Positions 1 to 5,162 of a stretch of 5,404 nt of DNA are shown one piece after another (position 1 is the stretch's first letter; each line of letters opens with the position of its first letter). Origin of the DNA: an uncultured Halieaceae bacterium (GTDB lineage Bacteria; Pseudomonadota; Gammaproteobacteria; Pseudomonadales; Halieaceae); contig CALINF010000195.1 of NCBI GenBank assembly GCA_938045215.1, positions 1 to 5,404 of the forward strand. The letters run 5' to 3'. The position numbers were made by a program, and so were the translations under genes. The notes beneath the pieces were generated by a model that was not told the DNA's origin, ran no database searches, and saw only the letters and a list, made by a program, of their open reading frames with translations.

Positions 1-628
1 TATAGGTTTTGCTTGCCCAGATTTTGGCGAAATAGGTGGCCAATCCGCCTTTATTGTGGCCAATAGACATCTGATTATCATTGAGAATCACCAGCATGTT
101 GGGCCTTTCATGGCCGGCGTGCGCCAGCGCTTCGAAGGCCATTCCGCCAGTGATAGCGCCATCGCCGATAACGGCGATAACTTTGCGGTCGCTACCTTGC
201 TGCCGCGCAGCCAATGCCATACCCATAGCGGCGGATATGCTGGTAGAGGAATGCCCTACGCCAAAAGTGTCGTATTCACTCTCTGAGCGTTTGGGAAAGC
301 CTGACAAGCCACCAGCCTGGCGCATGGTATGCATCTGCTGCATGCGGCCAGTGAGTATTTTGTGGGGGTAGGTCTGATGGCCCACATCCCAAACAATCCG
401 GTCGTGAGGCGTATTGTAGATATGATGTAGCGCTATGGTTAATTCAACCACGCCCATGCCCGCGCCGAAGTGTCCGCCGGTCTGGCCTACGGTATACAGA
501 AGGAATGCACGCAACTCATCGCACAGCGTCAGCATTTGCTCCACGCTGAGATCGCTCGGATTTTTGCCAGCGTCCACCTCATCGAGAAGAGGCGTGATGG
601 GGCGTGTTAGGGGTATCTCTGACAGCAT
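1..628 (-). CDS. dxs: 1-deoxy-D-xylulose-5-phosphate synthase, N-terminal part (runs off left edge)
   Basis: Dxs condenses pyruvate with glyceraldehyde 3-phosphate, using thiamine diphosphate (TPP), to give DXP, the entry step of the cytoplasmic MEP isoprenoid pathway. The first 209 residues are in the window, about a third of the usual 620-residue enzyme. They align throughout with E. coli Dxs: the CDELR segment (36-40), GGHF with the conserved catalytic-site histidine (His53), WDVGHQTYPHKILTGR (80-95), ESEYD (116-120) and VGHSSTSIS (124-132). The TPP/Mg-binding signature follows as GDGAIT (155-160) and NDNQMS (183-188). The ATG at 626-628 begins MLSEIPLTRP and fits the family's N-terminal length. 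No purine-rich Shine-Dalgarno precedes it; the bases just upstream read TCACCTT. The gene lies 57 bases after the stop of the SGNH-like gene on the same strand and may be co-transcribed with it. The C-terminal two thirds cannot be judged here. Confidence 0.97.
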   Translation of the reverse strand, partial: MLSEIPLTRPITPLLDEVDAGKNPSDLSVEQMLTLCDELRAFLLYTVGQTGGHFGAGMGVVELTIALHHIYNTPHDRIVWDVGHQTYPHKILTGRMQQMHTMRQAGGLSGFPKRSESEYDTFGVGHSSTSISAAMGMALAARQQGSDRKVIAVIGDGAITGGMAFEALAHAGHERPNMLVILNDNQMSIGHNKGGLATYFAKIWASKTY

Positions 629-639
629 AAGGTGATTTT

Positions 640-665
640 AGCGCATTCGAAGACGAAATGGCGCT
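640..665 (-). other. Imperfect hairpin in the dxs leader
   Basis: In the 57-base gap before dxs, AGCGC-ATT-CG (640-649) pairs with CG-A-AAT-G-GCGCT (654-665) around an AAGA loop. This gives ten base pairs with one bulged A and one bulged G. It ends 11 bases upstream of the dxs ATG. Read on the plus strand it is followed by TTTT, but no plus-strand gene ends there. Read on the minus strand, the direction of dxs, it is followed by AAAATCACC, so it does not look like a terminator for the upstream gene. It may be a leader structure affecting dxs translation, or chance. Confidence 0.35.
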
Positions 666-685
666 TTTGTGGCGCTCAGTCTTTC

Positions 686-1420
686 TCAGCTTCGCTCAGT
701 CAAAAAAGCCACATTTGTATCCAGTTGGTCACGTAAGAGCAGTGACAGCCGCATATAGCCGGCCGGATTCAGGTTTATGCCGTCATTGCGGAAGAATTTA
801 GGATCTGCATTGCCTTCTTGGGTAGCCAGCACATCGCTGGTATCGAGGATAATTACCTGCGACTGCGCAGCGGCCCATTCAGTCAGGGTGCTGGAAACGG
901 CATCGATTCTACTATTGTCGGAAGGATACAGTGGCGTTTTCACCGGGGTAAAGACGACAATAGTACTTCGGTTTTGAAGCGACTTACTGAGACTGGCAAG
1001 CTCCTGAATGCCTGCGACGAGATCTTCGGCCATCTTGTTGTCCCGAATATGAAACTCACTTTGGCTGGGCAGATACACGATTACCGATGGTTGATAGAAG
1101 GCAACCAGACGGGAATAGTGGTAGATGATGTCATCTACCGTGGCGTCGCCTAACCCTCGCATTAGCACAGGCGCGGGAGCCAACATCTCCTCAAGATCTG
1201 TCCAGAGCTTCACCCGTCTGCCGCCAACCACAACGATGGGCTTTTCAGGCAGGGAATGTTCTCGATCAGCGCGGGAGTAGGCCTCTACCTCAGCATTCCA
1301 CACCTCCGGAGAGGCATTCAATGTTGCCAACGTCTCCGTAGATATCAAAATTGCCAGATGAATCAGCGGCAGCGCCAATAGTACACCGCAGGTAATTCGA
1401 ATTGCTTTCCAGGAGTACAT
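686..1420 (-). CDS. Membrane-anchored SGNH/GDSL-hydrolase-like protein with degenerate catalytic residues
   Basis: This 244-residue protein has one hydrophobic segment at about residues 8-28 (an uncleaved anchor or signal), which should place the rest in the periplasm. The body follows the SGNH block order. VVGGRRVKLW (64-73) stands where GSSSIRLW-type block I lies; MRGLGDATVDDI (87-98) matches block II (RGFGGS...D); VIVYLPSQSEF (113-123) matches block III (YaGxND); DGINLNPAGY (213-222) matches block V (DGxHLN..GY). In this alignment the nucleophile Ser is Arg68, the oxyanion Gly is Asp92, the Asn is Gln120 and the catalytic His is Asn216; only Asp213 is kept. I infer a non-hydrolytic relative with a binding or structural role, substrate unknown. 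The ATG at 1418-1420 has GGGAG (1429-1433) 8 bases upstream. It precedes dxs on the same strand and is divergent from the cyclase gene. The fold assignment is good; loss of activity rests on a hand alignment. Confidence 0.8.
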   Translation of the reverse strand: MYSWKAIRITCGVLLALPLIHLAILISTETLATLNASPEVWNAEVEAYSRADREHSLPEKPIVVVGGRRVKLWTDLEEMLAPAPVLMRGLGDATVDDIIYHYSRLVAFYQPSVIVYLPSQSEFHIRDNKMAEDLVAGIQELASLSKSLQNRSTIVVFTPVKTPLYPSDNSRIDAVSSTLTEWAAAQSQVIILDTSDVLATQEGNADPKFFRNDGINLNPAGYMRLSLLLRDQLDTNVAFLTERS

Positions 1421-1561
1421 GCCCCGGGCTCCCTAATATTTGAGCCAAGTGTCCCTGAAATAGTCGATCGGGGCAATTGAGAGTAGCCTTTTGCTGTGAC
1501 GTGGTTCGCAGCTTTGACGGCCATGCTTACGTAAATGGGCCTCAGGGTGTAGGATTTGCCC
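1421..1561. promoter_or_regulatory. Divergent intergenic region between the SGNH-like and diguanylate cyclase genes
   Basis: These 141 bases separate two divergent start codons and must hold the start signals of the cyclase gene and probably those of the SGNH-like gene. I found no convincing sigma-70 promoter pair on either strand. TTGACG at 1514-1519 resembles a -35 box but has no matching -10 box at 16-18 bases. An 8-base palindrome TTACGTAA lies at 1527-1534. Assignment as a promoter region rests on gene orientation alone. Confidence 0.4.
1551..1554 (+). promoter_or_regulatory. Ribosome binding site that decides the cyclase start
   Basis: AGGA lies 7 bases before the ATG at 1562. An in-frame TTG at 1556 is also possible as a start but would leave only one base between it and the AGGA, so the ATG is preferred. 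Confidence 0.6.
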
Positions 1562-2770
1562 ATGATTTACCAAAAGCATATTCCGCAGGAAGAGCTATTT
1601 GCCGCCCAGCTGGAGCTGCTGATGCAGCACGGGCGCGTAGCTACAATCAGTTCCAACATGGTTGGCGTACTGGCGGTAGTGCTGCTGTTTTGGACGTTTG
1701 CAGATATTCCCTATCTGCTTCTGTGGTCTGCCGGTGTGCTGATAATGCTGCTGGCGCGCTCGCTCTATATGAGCAATGCGCTGGTAGAACGCAGCTATCT
1801 GAGCAAGCCCAGGCGGGTGTACTGGAATCTCATTATTGGATCTGCCGTCACTGGTCTCGTATGGTCCAGTGCCTATATTTTTGCTGCGCAGTACGTGCCG
1901 CCAACATTACAGTATGTCTTCATACTATTGATCGTGATCATCACTGCCATTTCTGTGGGCGTAACAGTGATCATTCGCGAGTTTTTTATTGTTTATCTGT
2001 TTACAGCGCTCTGGCCCATCGCCTGGTATTGCCTGGTTAACTACTGGGAACAGCCCTATAACATGCTTCTGGGTCTGTTGCTGCTGGCCGTATGTGCTCT
2101 GTTTGTCGTGGTCTGCAACTGGATTTATATGTCCTTTCGCAACATGATTTCGCTGAACTGGGAGCGCGAGGCGATGTCACGCGAGTTGGGCGATCTCACC
2201 GGCTCGCTGCGAGACCGCAATCGCCAGTTGCAGGATGCGCGGCGCCAACTGACTGACCTGGCCAATGTTGATGAGTTAACCGGCCTGGGCAATCGGCGCC
2301 TGGTGAACAAGGTGCTGCAGGAAGAAATCAATCGCGCGCGCCGCGCTGGTACCGAGGTATCGGTGATACTGATCGATGTGGACTACTTCAAGAACTACAA
2401 CGACACCTACGGACATCCGGCGGGCGATGCCGTATTGCAACAACTCGCCGATCTGATGCAGCGAGCCACTTCCCGGGCGGGCGAGGTGGTTGCGCGCTAC
2501 GGTGGTGAAGAGTTCATCCTGATACTGCCAGGCGCAAACCGCTATTCAGCCAAGAGGACGGCAGATCGGCTTAAAGAACTGGTCCTTGAGGAGCGGATCA
2601 CGCATGAAGCATCATCCGTTGCCGATATTATTACGGTCAGCCAGGGCATTGCGACTGTTGTCCCCGACAGTGAGATGCAGCCTTCGGATGTTATCGATCT
2701 GGCCGACGCCGCGCTTTATTCAGCCAAGGATGCTGGTCGCAATGCTATTGCCGTTGCCTCACCCGACTGA
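1562..2770 (+). CDS. Six-helix membrane diguanylate cyclase (GGDEF domain)
   Basis: This 402-residue protein should make cyclic di-GMP from two GTP at the inner membrane. Six hydrophobic segments occupy about residues 31-47, 50-68, 88-110, 115-138, 141-161 and 166-189. A charged helical linker follows, probably a coiled coil (about 199-235), then the GGDEF domain from 237: DELTGLGNRR (237-246), the metal- and GTP-binding DVDYFKNYNDTYGHPAGD (272-289), the active-site GGEEF (314-318), SQGIA and ALYSAKDAGRN near the end. All expected cyclase residues are present and no EAL domain follows, so it should be catalytically active. The inhibitory I-site, normally RxxD five residues before GGEEF, reads RAGE (305-308), so product inhibition may be altered. 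The six-helix region resembles a sensory module found in other GGDEF and histidine kinase proteins; I cannot name its family or ligand. The gene is divergent from the SGNH-like gene and ends 5 bases from the end of hslR. Confidence 0.95.
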   Translation: MIYQKHIPQEELFAAQLELLMQHGRVATISSNMVGVLAVVLLFWTFADIPYLLLWSAGVLIMLLARSLYMSNALVERSYLSKPRRVYWNLIIGSAVTGLVWSSAYIFAAQYVPPTLQYVFILLIVIITAISVGVTVIIREFFIVYLFTALWPIAWYCLVNYWEQPYNMLLGLLLLAVCALFVVVCNWIYMSFRNMISLNWEREAMSRELGDLTGSLRDRNRQLQDARRQLTDLANVDELTGLGNRRLVNKVLQEEINRARRAGTEVSVILIDVDYFKNYNDTYGHPAGDAVLQQLADLMQRATSRAGEVVARYGGEEFILILPGANRYSAKRTADRLKELVLEERITHEASSVADIITVSQGIATVVPDSEMQPSDVIDLADAALYSAKDAGRNAIAVASPD

Positions 2771-2775
2771 ACGAT

Positions 2776-3186
2776 CTAGTTCAAGTCTTCGGGGTGTTCC
2801 TTGAAACGGTGAATCTGCCGGCGCTGCTTTTTAGTGGGTCGGTTTAACGGTCTGTCCTGCATACCACCAGCGGCCTTACGCGCTGCCGCTTCATGCTCGC
2901 GTTTAGCGCTACTTTCAGGAGTTTCCAGGTAGAGCGTCTGAGCCTGGGGAGCACTACGGCGCTGATCAGATAGTTCGAGCACCTCAATCTCTTTTTCGTC
3001 CCATCCCTGACGTATCTTCAGCACGTCTCCTACTGTGATTTCCTTGGACACTTTCACACGCTGCCCGTCCAGATGTACCTTGCCTCCTTCAATGGCATTC
3101 TTGGCCAGGCTGCGGGTTTTAAAGAAACGTGCAGCCCACAGCCACTTATCCAGGCGCAGTTTTTGCTTCGGCTCCGAATGATTCAC
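2776..3186 (-). CDS. hslR: Ribosome-associated heat shock protein Hsp15 (S4 domain)
   Basis: Hsp15 binds free 50S subunits still carrying a nascent-chain tRNA and helps recycle stalled ribosomes in the cytoplasm. At 136 residues it is close to E. coli Hsp15 (133). An S4 RNA-binding domain covers about residues 9-70, with the family segments RLDKWLWAARFFKTRSLA (11-28) and IEGGKVHLDGQRVK (32-45). Next come QRRSA and LYLETPES, then a strongly basic tail ending in KKQRRQIHRFK, as in the E. coli protein. The start is a GTG (3184-3186) overlapping the yrfG stop as GTGA, with GGAGG (3197-3201) 10 bases upstream, so translation is probably coupled to yrfG. In E. coli hslR is followed by hslO (Hsp33); here it runs instead into the convergent cyclase gene, 5 bases apart, with no room for a separate terminator. 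Confidence 0.95.
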   Translation of the reverse strand: MNHSEPKQKLRLDKWLWAARFFKTRSLAKNAIEGGKVHLDGQRVKVSKEITVGDVLKIRQGWDEKEIEVLELSDQRRSAPQAQTLYLETPESSAKREHEAAARKAAGGMQDRPLNRPTKKQRRQIHRFKEHPEDLN

Positions 3187-3848
3187 AGCTCTATCGCCTC
3201 CGGCATTATCTCGTCAAAATGATGTATACCCGGGAAACGGGTATCAACCCGCTTTTGATGGCTGCTATCGGGTTGTAGCAGTGTCAGCAGGTGTTTCACG
3301 CCGTAAGCAAGTGCAGAGTCCAGTACGCTTTCAGTGTCATCTATCAGCAGCGTTCTAGAGGGGTCGAAGGGGTGCAGGTCCTGCAACCGATGCCAGAATG
3401 CTTGCTGCTCCTTGGGCGAGTCCAGGTCGTGCGATACCACCACACGATCAAACCAGCCAGTGATATCAACTTGCTCCATTTTGATATCCAGGGTTTTCTG
3501 ATGAGCATTGGTAACCAGCACAACATCTCGATCACTGGCGTGTAGGCGCTGCAGAAATTCCAACGCGAAAGGTCGAATCTTGATCATGTGTTTAAGCTCG
3601 CGCTTGAGCTGTGGGATGTCCATCTCAAGCTGCTCCGACCAGTAGTCCAGCGAATACCAGTCCAGCGTTCCTTTGCCGGTGTGAAAGCGCGAATGCAGAT
3701 GCTCACGTGCCTCTTCGGCGCTGAGGCGCTTCTCACGGGCATAAACTTCAGGCAGATGCTCAAGCCAGAAGTGGTTGTCATACTGCAGATCCAGTAGCGT
3801 GCCGTCCATATCCAGTAAAACGGTGTCTATGACTTGCCAGTCGATCAC
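3183..3848 (-). CDS. yrfG: GMP/IMP nucleotidase, HAD superfamily (YrfG type)
   Basis: YrfG proteins are cytoplasmic HAD phosphatases that dephosphorylate purine nucleoside monophosphates such as GMP and IMP. The 221-residue product matches E. coli YrfG in length and along its sequence. The HAD motifs are complete: DMDGT (13-17, nucleophile Asp13 and acid/base Asp15), LVTNA (111-115, motif II Thr113), SPKE with Lys146 (motif III) and LLIDDTE (167-173, Asp170 and Asp171, motif IV). A helical cap lies between motifs I and II and contains the family segment LDWYSLDYWSEQL (62-74). The start is a GTG (3846-3848) with AGG (3857-3859) 8 bases upstream; an in-frame stop at 3861-3863 rules out a longer form, and the nearby ATG at 3851-3853 is out of frame and stops after two codons. 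It leads a two-gene unit with hslR and is divergent from cysQ. Confidence 0.94.
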   Translation of the reverse strand: MIDWQVIDTVLLDMDGTLLDLQYDNHFWLEHLPEVYAREKRLSAEEAREHLHSRFHTGKGTLDWYSLDYWSEQLEMDIPQLKRELKHMIKIRPFALEFLQRLHASDRDVVLVTNAHQKTLDIKMEQVDITGWFDRVVVSHDLDSPKEQQAFWHRLQDLHPFDPSRTLLIDDTESVLDSALAYGVKHLLTLLQPDSSHQKRVDTRFPGIHHFDEIMPEAIEL

Positions 3849-3877
3849 GCCATGCGCCTGCTATTGTGCTGTATTTG

Positions 3878-3888
3878 TGACAGTGTCA
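3878..3888. promoter_or_regulatory. Perfect dyad TGACA-G-TGTCA, possible operator
   Basis: An 11-base perfect inverted repeat lies between yrfG and cysQ. It sits just past the predicted transcription start of yrfG-hslR and overlaps the best -35-like element for cysQ, a position suited to a regulator controlling one or both. I do not recognise the regulator. Short dyads also occur by chance. Confidence 0.35.
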
Positions 3889-3944
3889 TGGGTTCAATTA
3901 TGCCTGCAATGTGGTCGGGGTGTTAGGATACTCCTGATTCCAAG

Positions 3945-3950
3945 AGGAGG
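3945..3950 (+). promoter_or_regulatory. Strong Shine-Dalgarno AGGAGG for cysQ
   Basis: AGGAGG is a full consensus ribosome binding site. The only cysQ-frame codons at a workable distance are GAT (3955, 4-base gap) and ATC (3958, 7-base gap). The nearest ordinary in-frame start is GTG at 3979, 28 bases away. The TTG at 3953 is out of frame and too close. Confidence 0.75.
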
Positions 3951-3957
3951 TTTTGAT

Positions 3958-4797
3958 ATCGAACTTGCACCACTCATCGTGCCGCTACTGGATCTGTGTG
4001 ATACCGCAGGGAACGCGATACTCAGCCACTATGCTTCAGCTCAGGCAGGGGAGTTTGAGGCAAAGCATGATGATTCACCGCTTACCCGCGCCGATACCGA
4101 TTCACACATTATCCTAGACGATGGACTGATGCGGCTGACGCCACAGTGGCCTGTGTTGTCAGAGGAGTCGCCGGCAGAGATTGCTGCCCGGCGCCAGAGC
4201 TGGCCTACTTTCTGGCTGGTTGATCCGCTGGACGGCACCAAAGAGTTTCTCGGTAGAACGGGCGAGTTCACGATTAACATTGCCCTGGTTCGAGATCACG
4301 TCCCTGTGCTTGGCATACTCTATATTCCGTTGGAGCATCGGGCCTGTGTGGGAATTCCGGGGCAGGGAGCCTCGAGTTGGAGCAAGAACGACGCTGGGCA
4401 GTGGTCTAGCGAGCCTCTGGCTACCAGCCAGCTGTTGCCAGGCAAGCCGATGACTGTGCTGGCAAGCCGTCGGCATCGCAATCAGCAGTTACAGCGCTGT
4501 TTGTCCTGGCTTCAGGCAAATTGGGGTGAGTTGGAGCGTGAAAACAGCGGCAGTGCGCTCAAGTTTTGTCATCTCGCGCAGGGGGAGGGAGATTTCTACC
4601 CACGGTTTTCACCCTGCAGCGAATGGGATGTGGCGGCGGGGCAGGCTATTGTTGAGGCGGCAGGAGGCGCAGTATTGGGGATGGATGGTCTCCCGCTGCG
4701 CTATAACTGCCGCAAATCCCTGCTAAGCCCTCACTTTCTGGCTATCGGCGATCCTGAGCAGGCTGTATGGGACAACCTGATGGAATTTTTGGCGTAG
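3958..4797 (+). CDS. cysQ: 3'(2'),5'-bisphosphate nucleotidase CysQ (start codon uncertain)
   Basis: CysQ removes the 3'-phosphate of PAP (and PAPS), clearing the by-product of sulfate assimilation; it belongs to the lithium-sensitive inositol monophosphatase superfamily. Counting from codon 3958, the Mg-binding motifs are complete: KHDDSPLTRAD (36-46), LSEE (67-70), DPLDGTKEF (89-97) and WDVAAGQAIVEAAGG from 223. SSxLKF-like GSALKFC (198-204) and YPRF (214-217) also match E. coli CysQ. It is 279 residues against 246 in E. coli; the extra length is mostly in the middle insert (about 133-162) and the C-terminal tail. The start is ambiguous: ATC at 3958 has ideal spacing from AGGAGG, while GTG at 3979 is canonical but poorly placed and gives 272 residues beginning close to the E. 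coli start. Both keep all motifs. The gene ends in tandem stops TAGTAG and is divergent from yrfG. Confidence 0.93.
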   Translation: MELAPLIVPLLDLCDTAGNAILSHYASAQAGEFEAKHDDSPLTRADTDSHIILDDGLMRLTPQWPVLSEESPAEIAARRQSWPTFWLVDPLDGTKEFLGRTGEFTINIALVRDHVPVLGILYIPLEHRACVGIPGQGASSWSKNDAGQWSSEPLATSQLLPGKPMTVLASRRHRNQQLQRCLSWLQANWGELERENSGSALKFCHLAQGEGDFYPRFSPCSEWDVAAGQAIVEAAGGAVLGMDGLPLRYNCRKSLLSPHFLAIGDPEQAVWDNLMEFLA

Positions 4798-4846
4798 TAG
4801 CGTTTGATACTTGTGCCTTTCGATGAAGTGGGGGTAGAGTTGTTAA

Positions 4847-4857
4847 TTGAAATTCAA
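4847..4857. promoter_or_regulatory. Perfect dyad TTGAA-A-TTCAA upstream of ydcH-like gene
   Basis: An 11-base perfect inverted repeat lies in the AT-rich part of the 84-base gap between cysQ and the ydcH-like gene. A weak -10-like GTTAAT (4842-4847) overlaps its edge, with no good -35 partner. It could be an operator for the downstream genes, but the site is short and its base composition makes chance likely. Confidence 0.25.
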
Positions 4858-4883
4858 ATCAGGGCGAACTTAAGCAGGCACCA

Positions 4884-5129
4884 ATGAACCTACCTCCTGG
4901 ACAAGACCCCGGCTCAATGCAAGAAGCCGCAAACGAGGTGATTACGCCAGCGATGCGCCTGCTGCAGTTGCAGACAAGACACCGTACGCTCGACAATAAA
5001 ATCGCTGAGATGTACCAGTTCCCTTACCAGAATCAAATCCTTCTGCAGCGTCTGAAAAAGGAAAAGCTGCGTATCAAGGACGCAATCGAACGCCTCAAGA
5101 ACGATATGATTCCCGATCTGAACGCCTGA
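4884..5129 (+). CDS. YdcH-like small protein (DUF465 family)
   Basis: This 81-residue soluble protein is predicted to be almost wholly helical. The core LQTRHRTLDNKIAEM (29-43) and LKKEKLRIKDAIERLK (57-72) matches the DUF465/YdcH pattern of a short helical hairpin: a first helix containing a H..LD..I motif, and a second helix with KKEKLRLKD-like sequence. The family is widespread in proteobacteria, usually 65-80 residues, and has no settled biochemical function. The first 20 or so residues, rich in Pro and Gly, are outside the family core. The ATG at 4884 has AGG (4876-4878) 5 bases upstream. The next gene begins 33 bases after its stop on the same strand, so co-transcription is likely. Confidence 0.85.
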   Translation: MNLPPGQDPGSMQEAANEVITPAMRLLQLQTRHRTLDNKIAEMYQFPYQNQILLQRLKKEKLRIKDAIERLKNDMIPDLNA

Positions 5130-5145
5130 GGTGCCAACCACCTCA
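5127..5145 (+). other. Small hairpin over the ydcH-like stop codon
   Basis: TGAGGTG (5127-5133, including the TGA stop) and CACCTCA (5139-5145) form a perfect 7-base stem with a CCAAC loop. No T-run follows, so it is not a standard intrinsic terminator. It lies 17 bases before the next start codon and could modulate translation or mRNA stability between the two genes. Confidence 0.35.
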
Positions 5146-5162
5146 ATAACCAGGTAGATTCT

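Larger units (their letters stand above)
3849..3957. promoter_or_regulatory. Divergent yrfG/cysQ control region with a candidate yrfG promoter
   Basis: This gap of about 109 bases lies between divergent genes. On the minus strand CATAAT (3897-3902, five of six bases to the -10 consensus) lies 18 bases after CTAACA (3921-3926, four of six to the -35), which would start yrfG-hslR transcription near 3890. A promoter for cysQ is less clear: TTGTGA (3875-3880) and AATTAT (3896-3901) are only 15 bases apart. The region also holds the dyad at 3878-3888. Calls rest on consensus matching by eye. Confidence 0.4.

Noticed and set aside
640..670. Intrinsic terminator on the plus strand (hairpin followed by TTTT)
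   Set aside because: No plus-strand gene ends upstream, the T-run is only four bases and the stem is bulged.
659..676. Direct repeat TGGCGCT at 659-665 and 670-676
   Set aside because: The copies are only 7 bases, and the first is part of the leader hairpin arm; there is no evidence for a repeat element or regulator site.
1556..1558. TTG start for the cyclase two codons before the ATG
   Set aside because: It is only one base from AGGA, too close for initiation; ATG at 1562 has a 7-base spacing.
1477..2040. Long open frame of 187 codons on the plus strand overlapping the cyclase N-terminus
   Set aside because: It is in a different frame from the clearly recognisable cyclase, is rich in Cys, His and Arg without any known motif, and has no good ribosome site. 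It is a shadow frame.
3913..3944. Heat-shock sigma-32 promoter for yrfG-hslR (minus strand: CTTGGAA, 17 bases, CCCCGACC)
   Set aside because: The -35 half and the CCCC run fit, but the rest of the -10 half (ATnT) does not match and the spacer is at the upper limit. Hsp15 is heat-induced in E. coli, but this evidence is too weak to call.
3775..3957. Extension of cysQ upstream to an ATG at 3775 or GTG at 3877/3883
   Set aside because: The 3775 start lies inside yrfG, the extra residues have no family match, and the strong AGGAGG at 3945 would fall inside the coding sequence.
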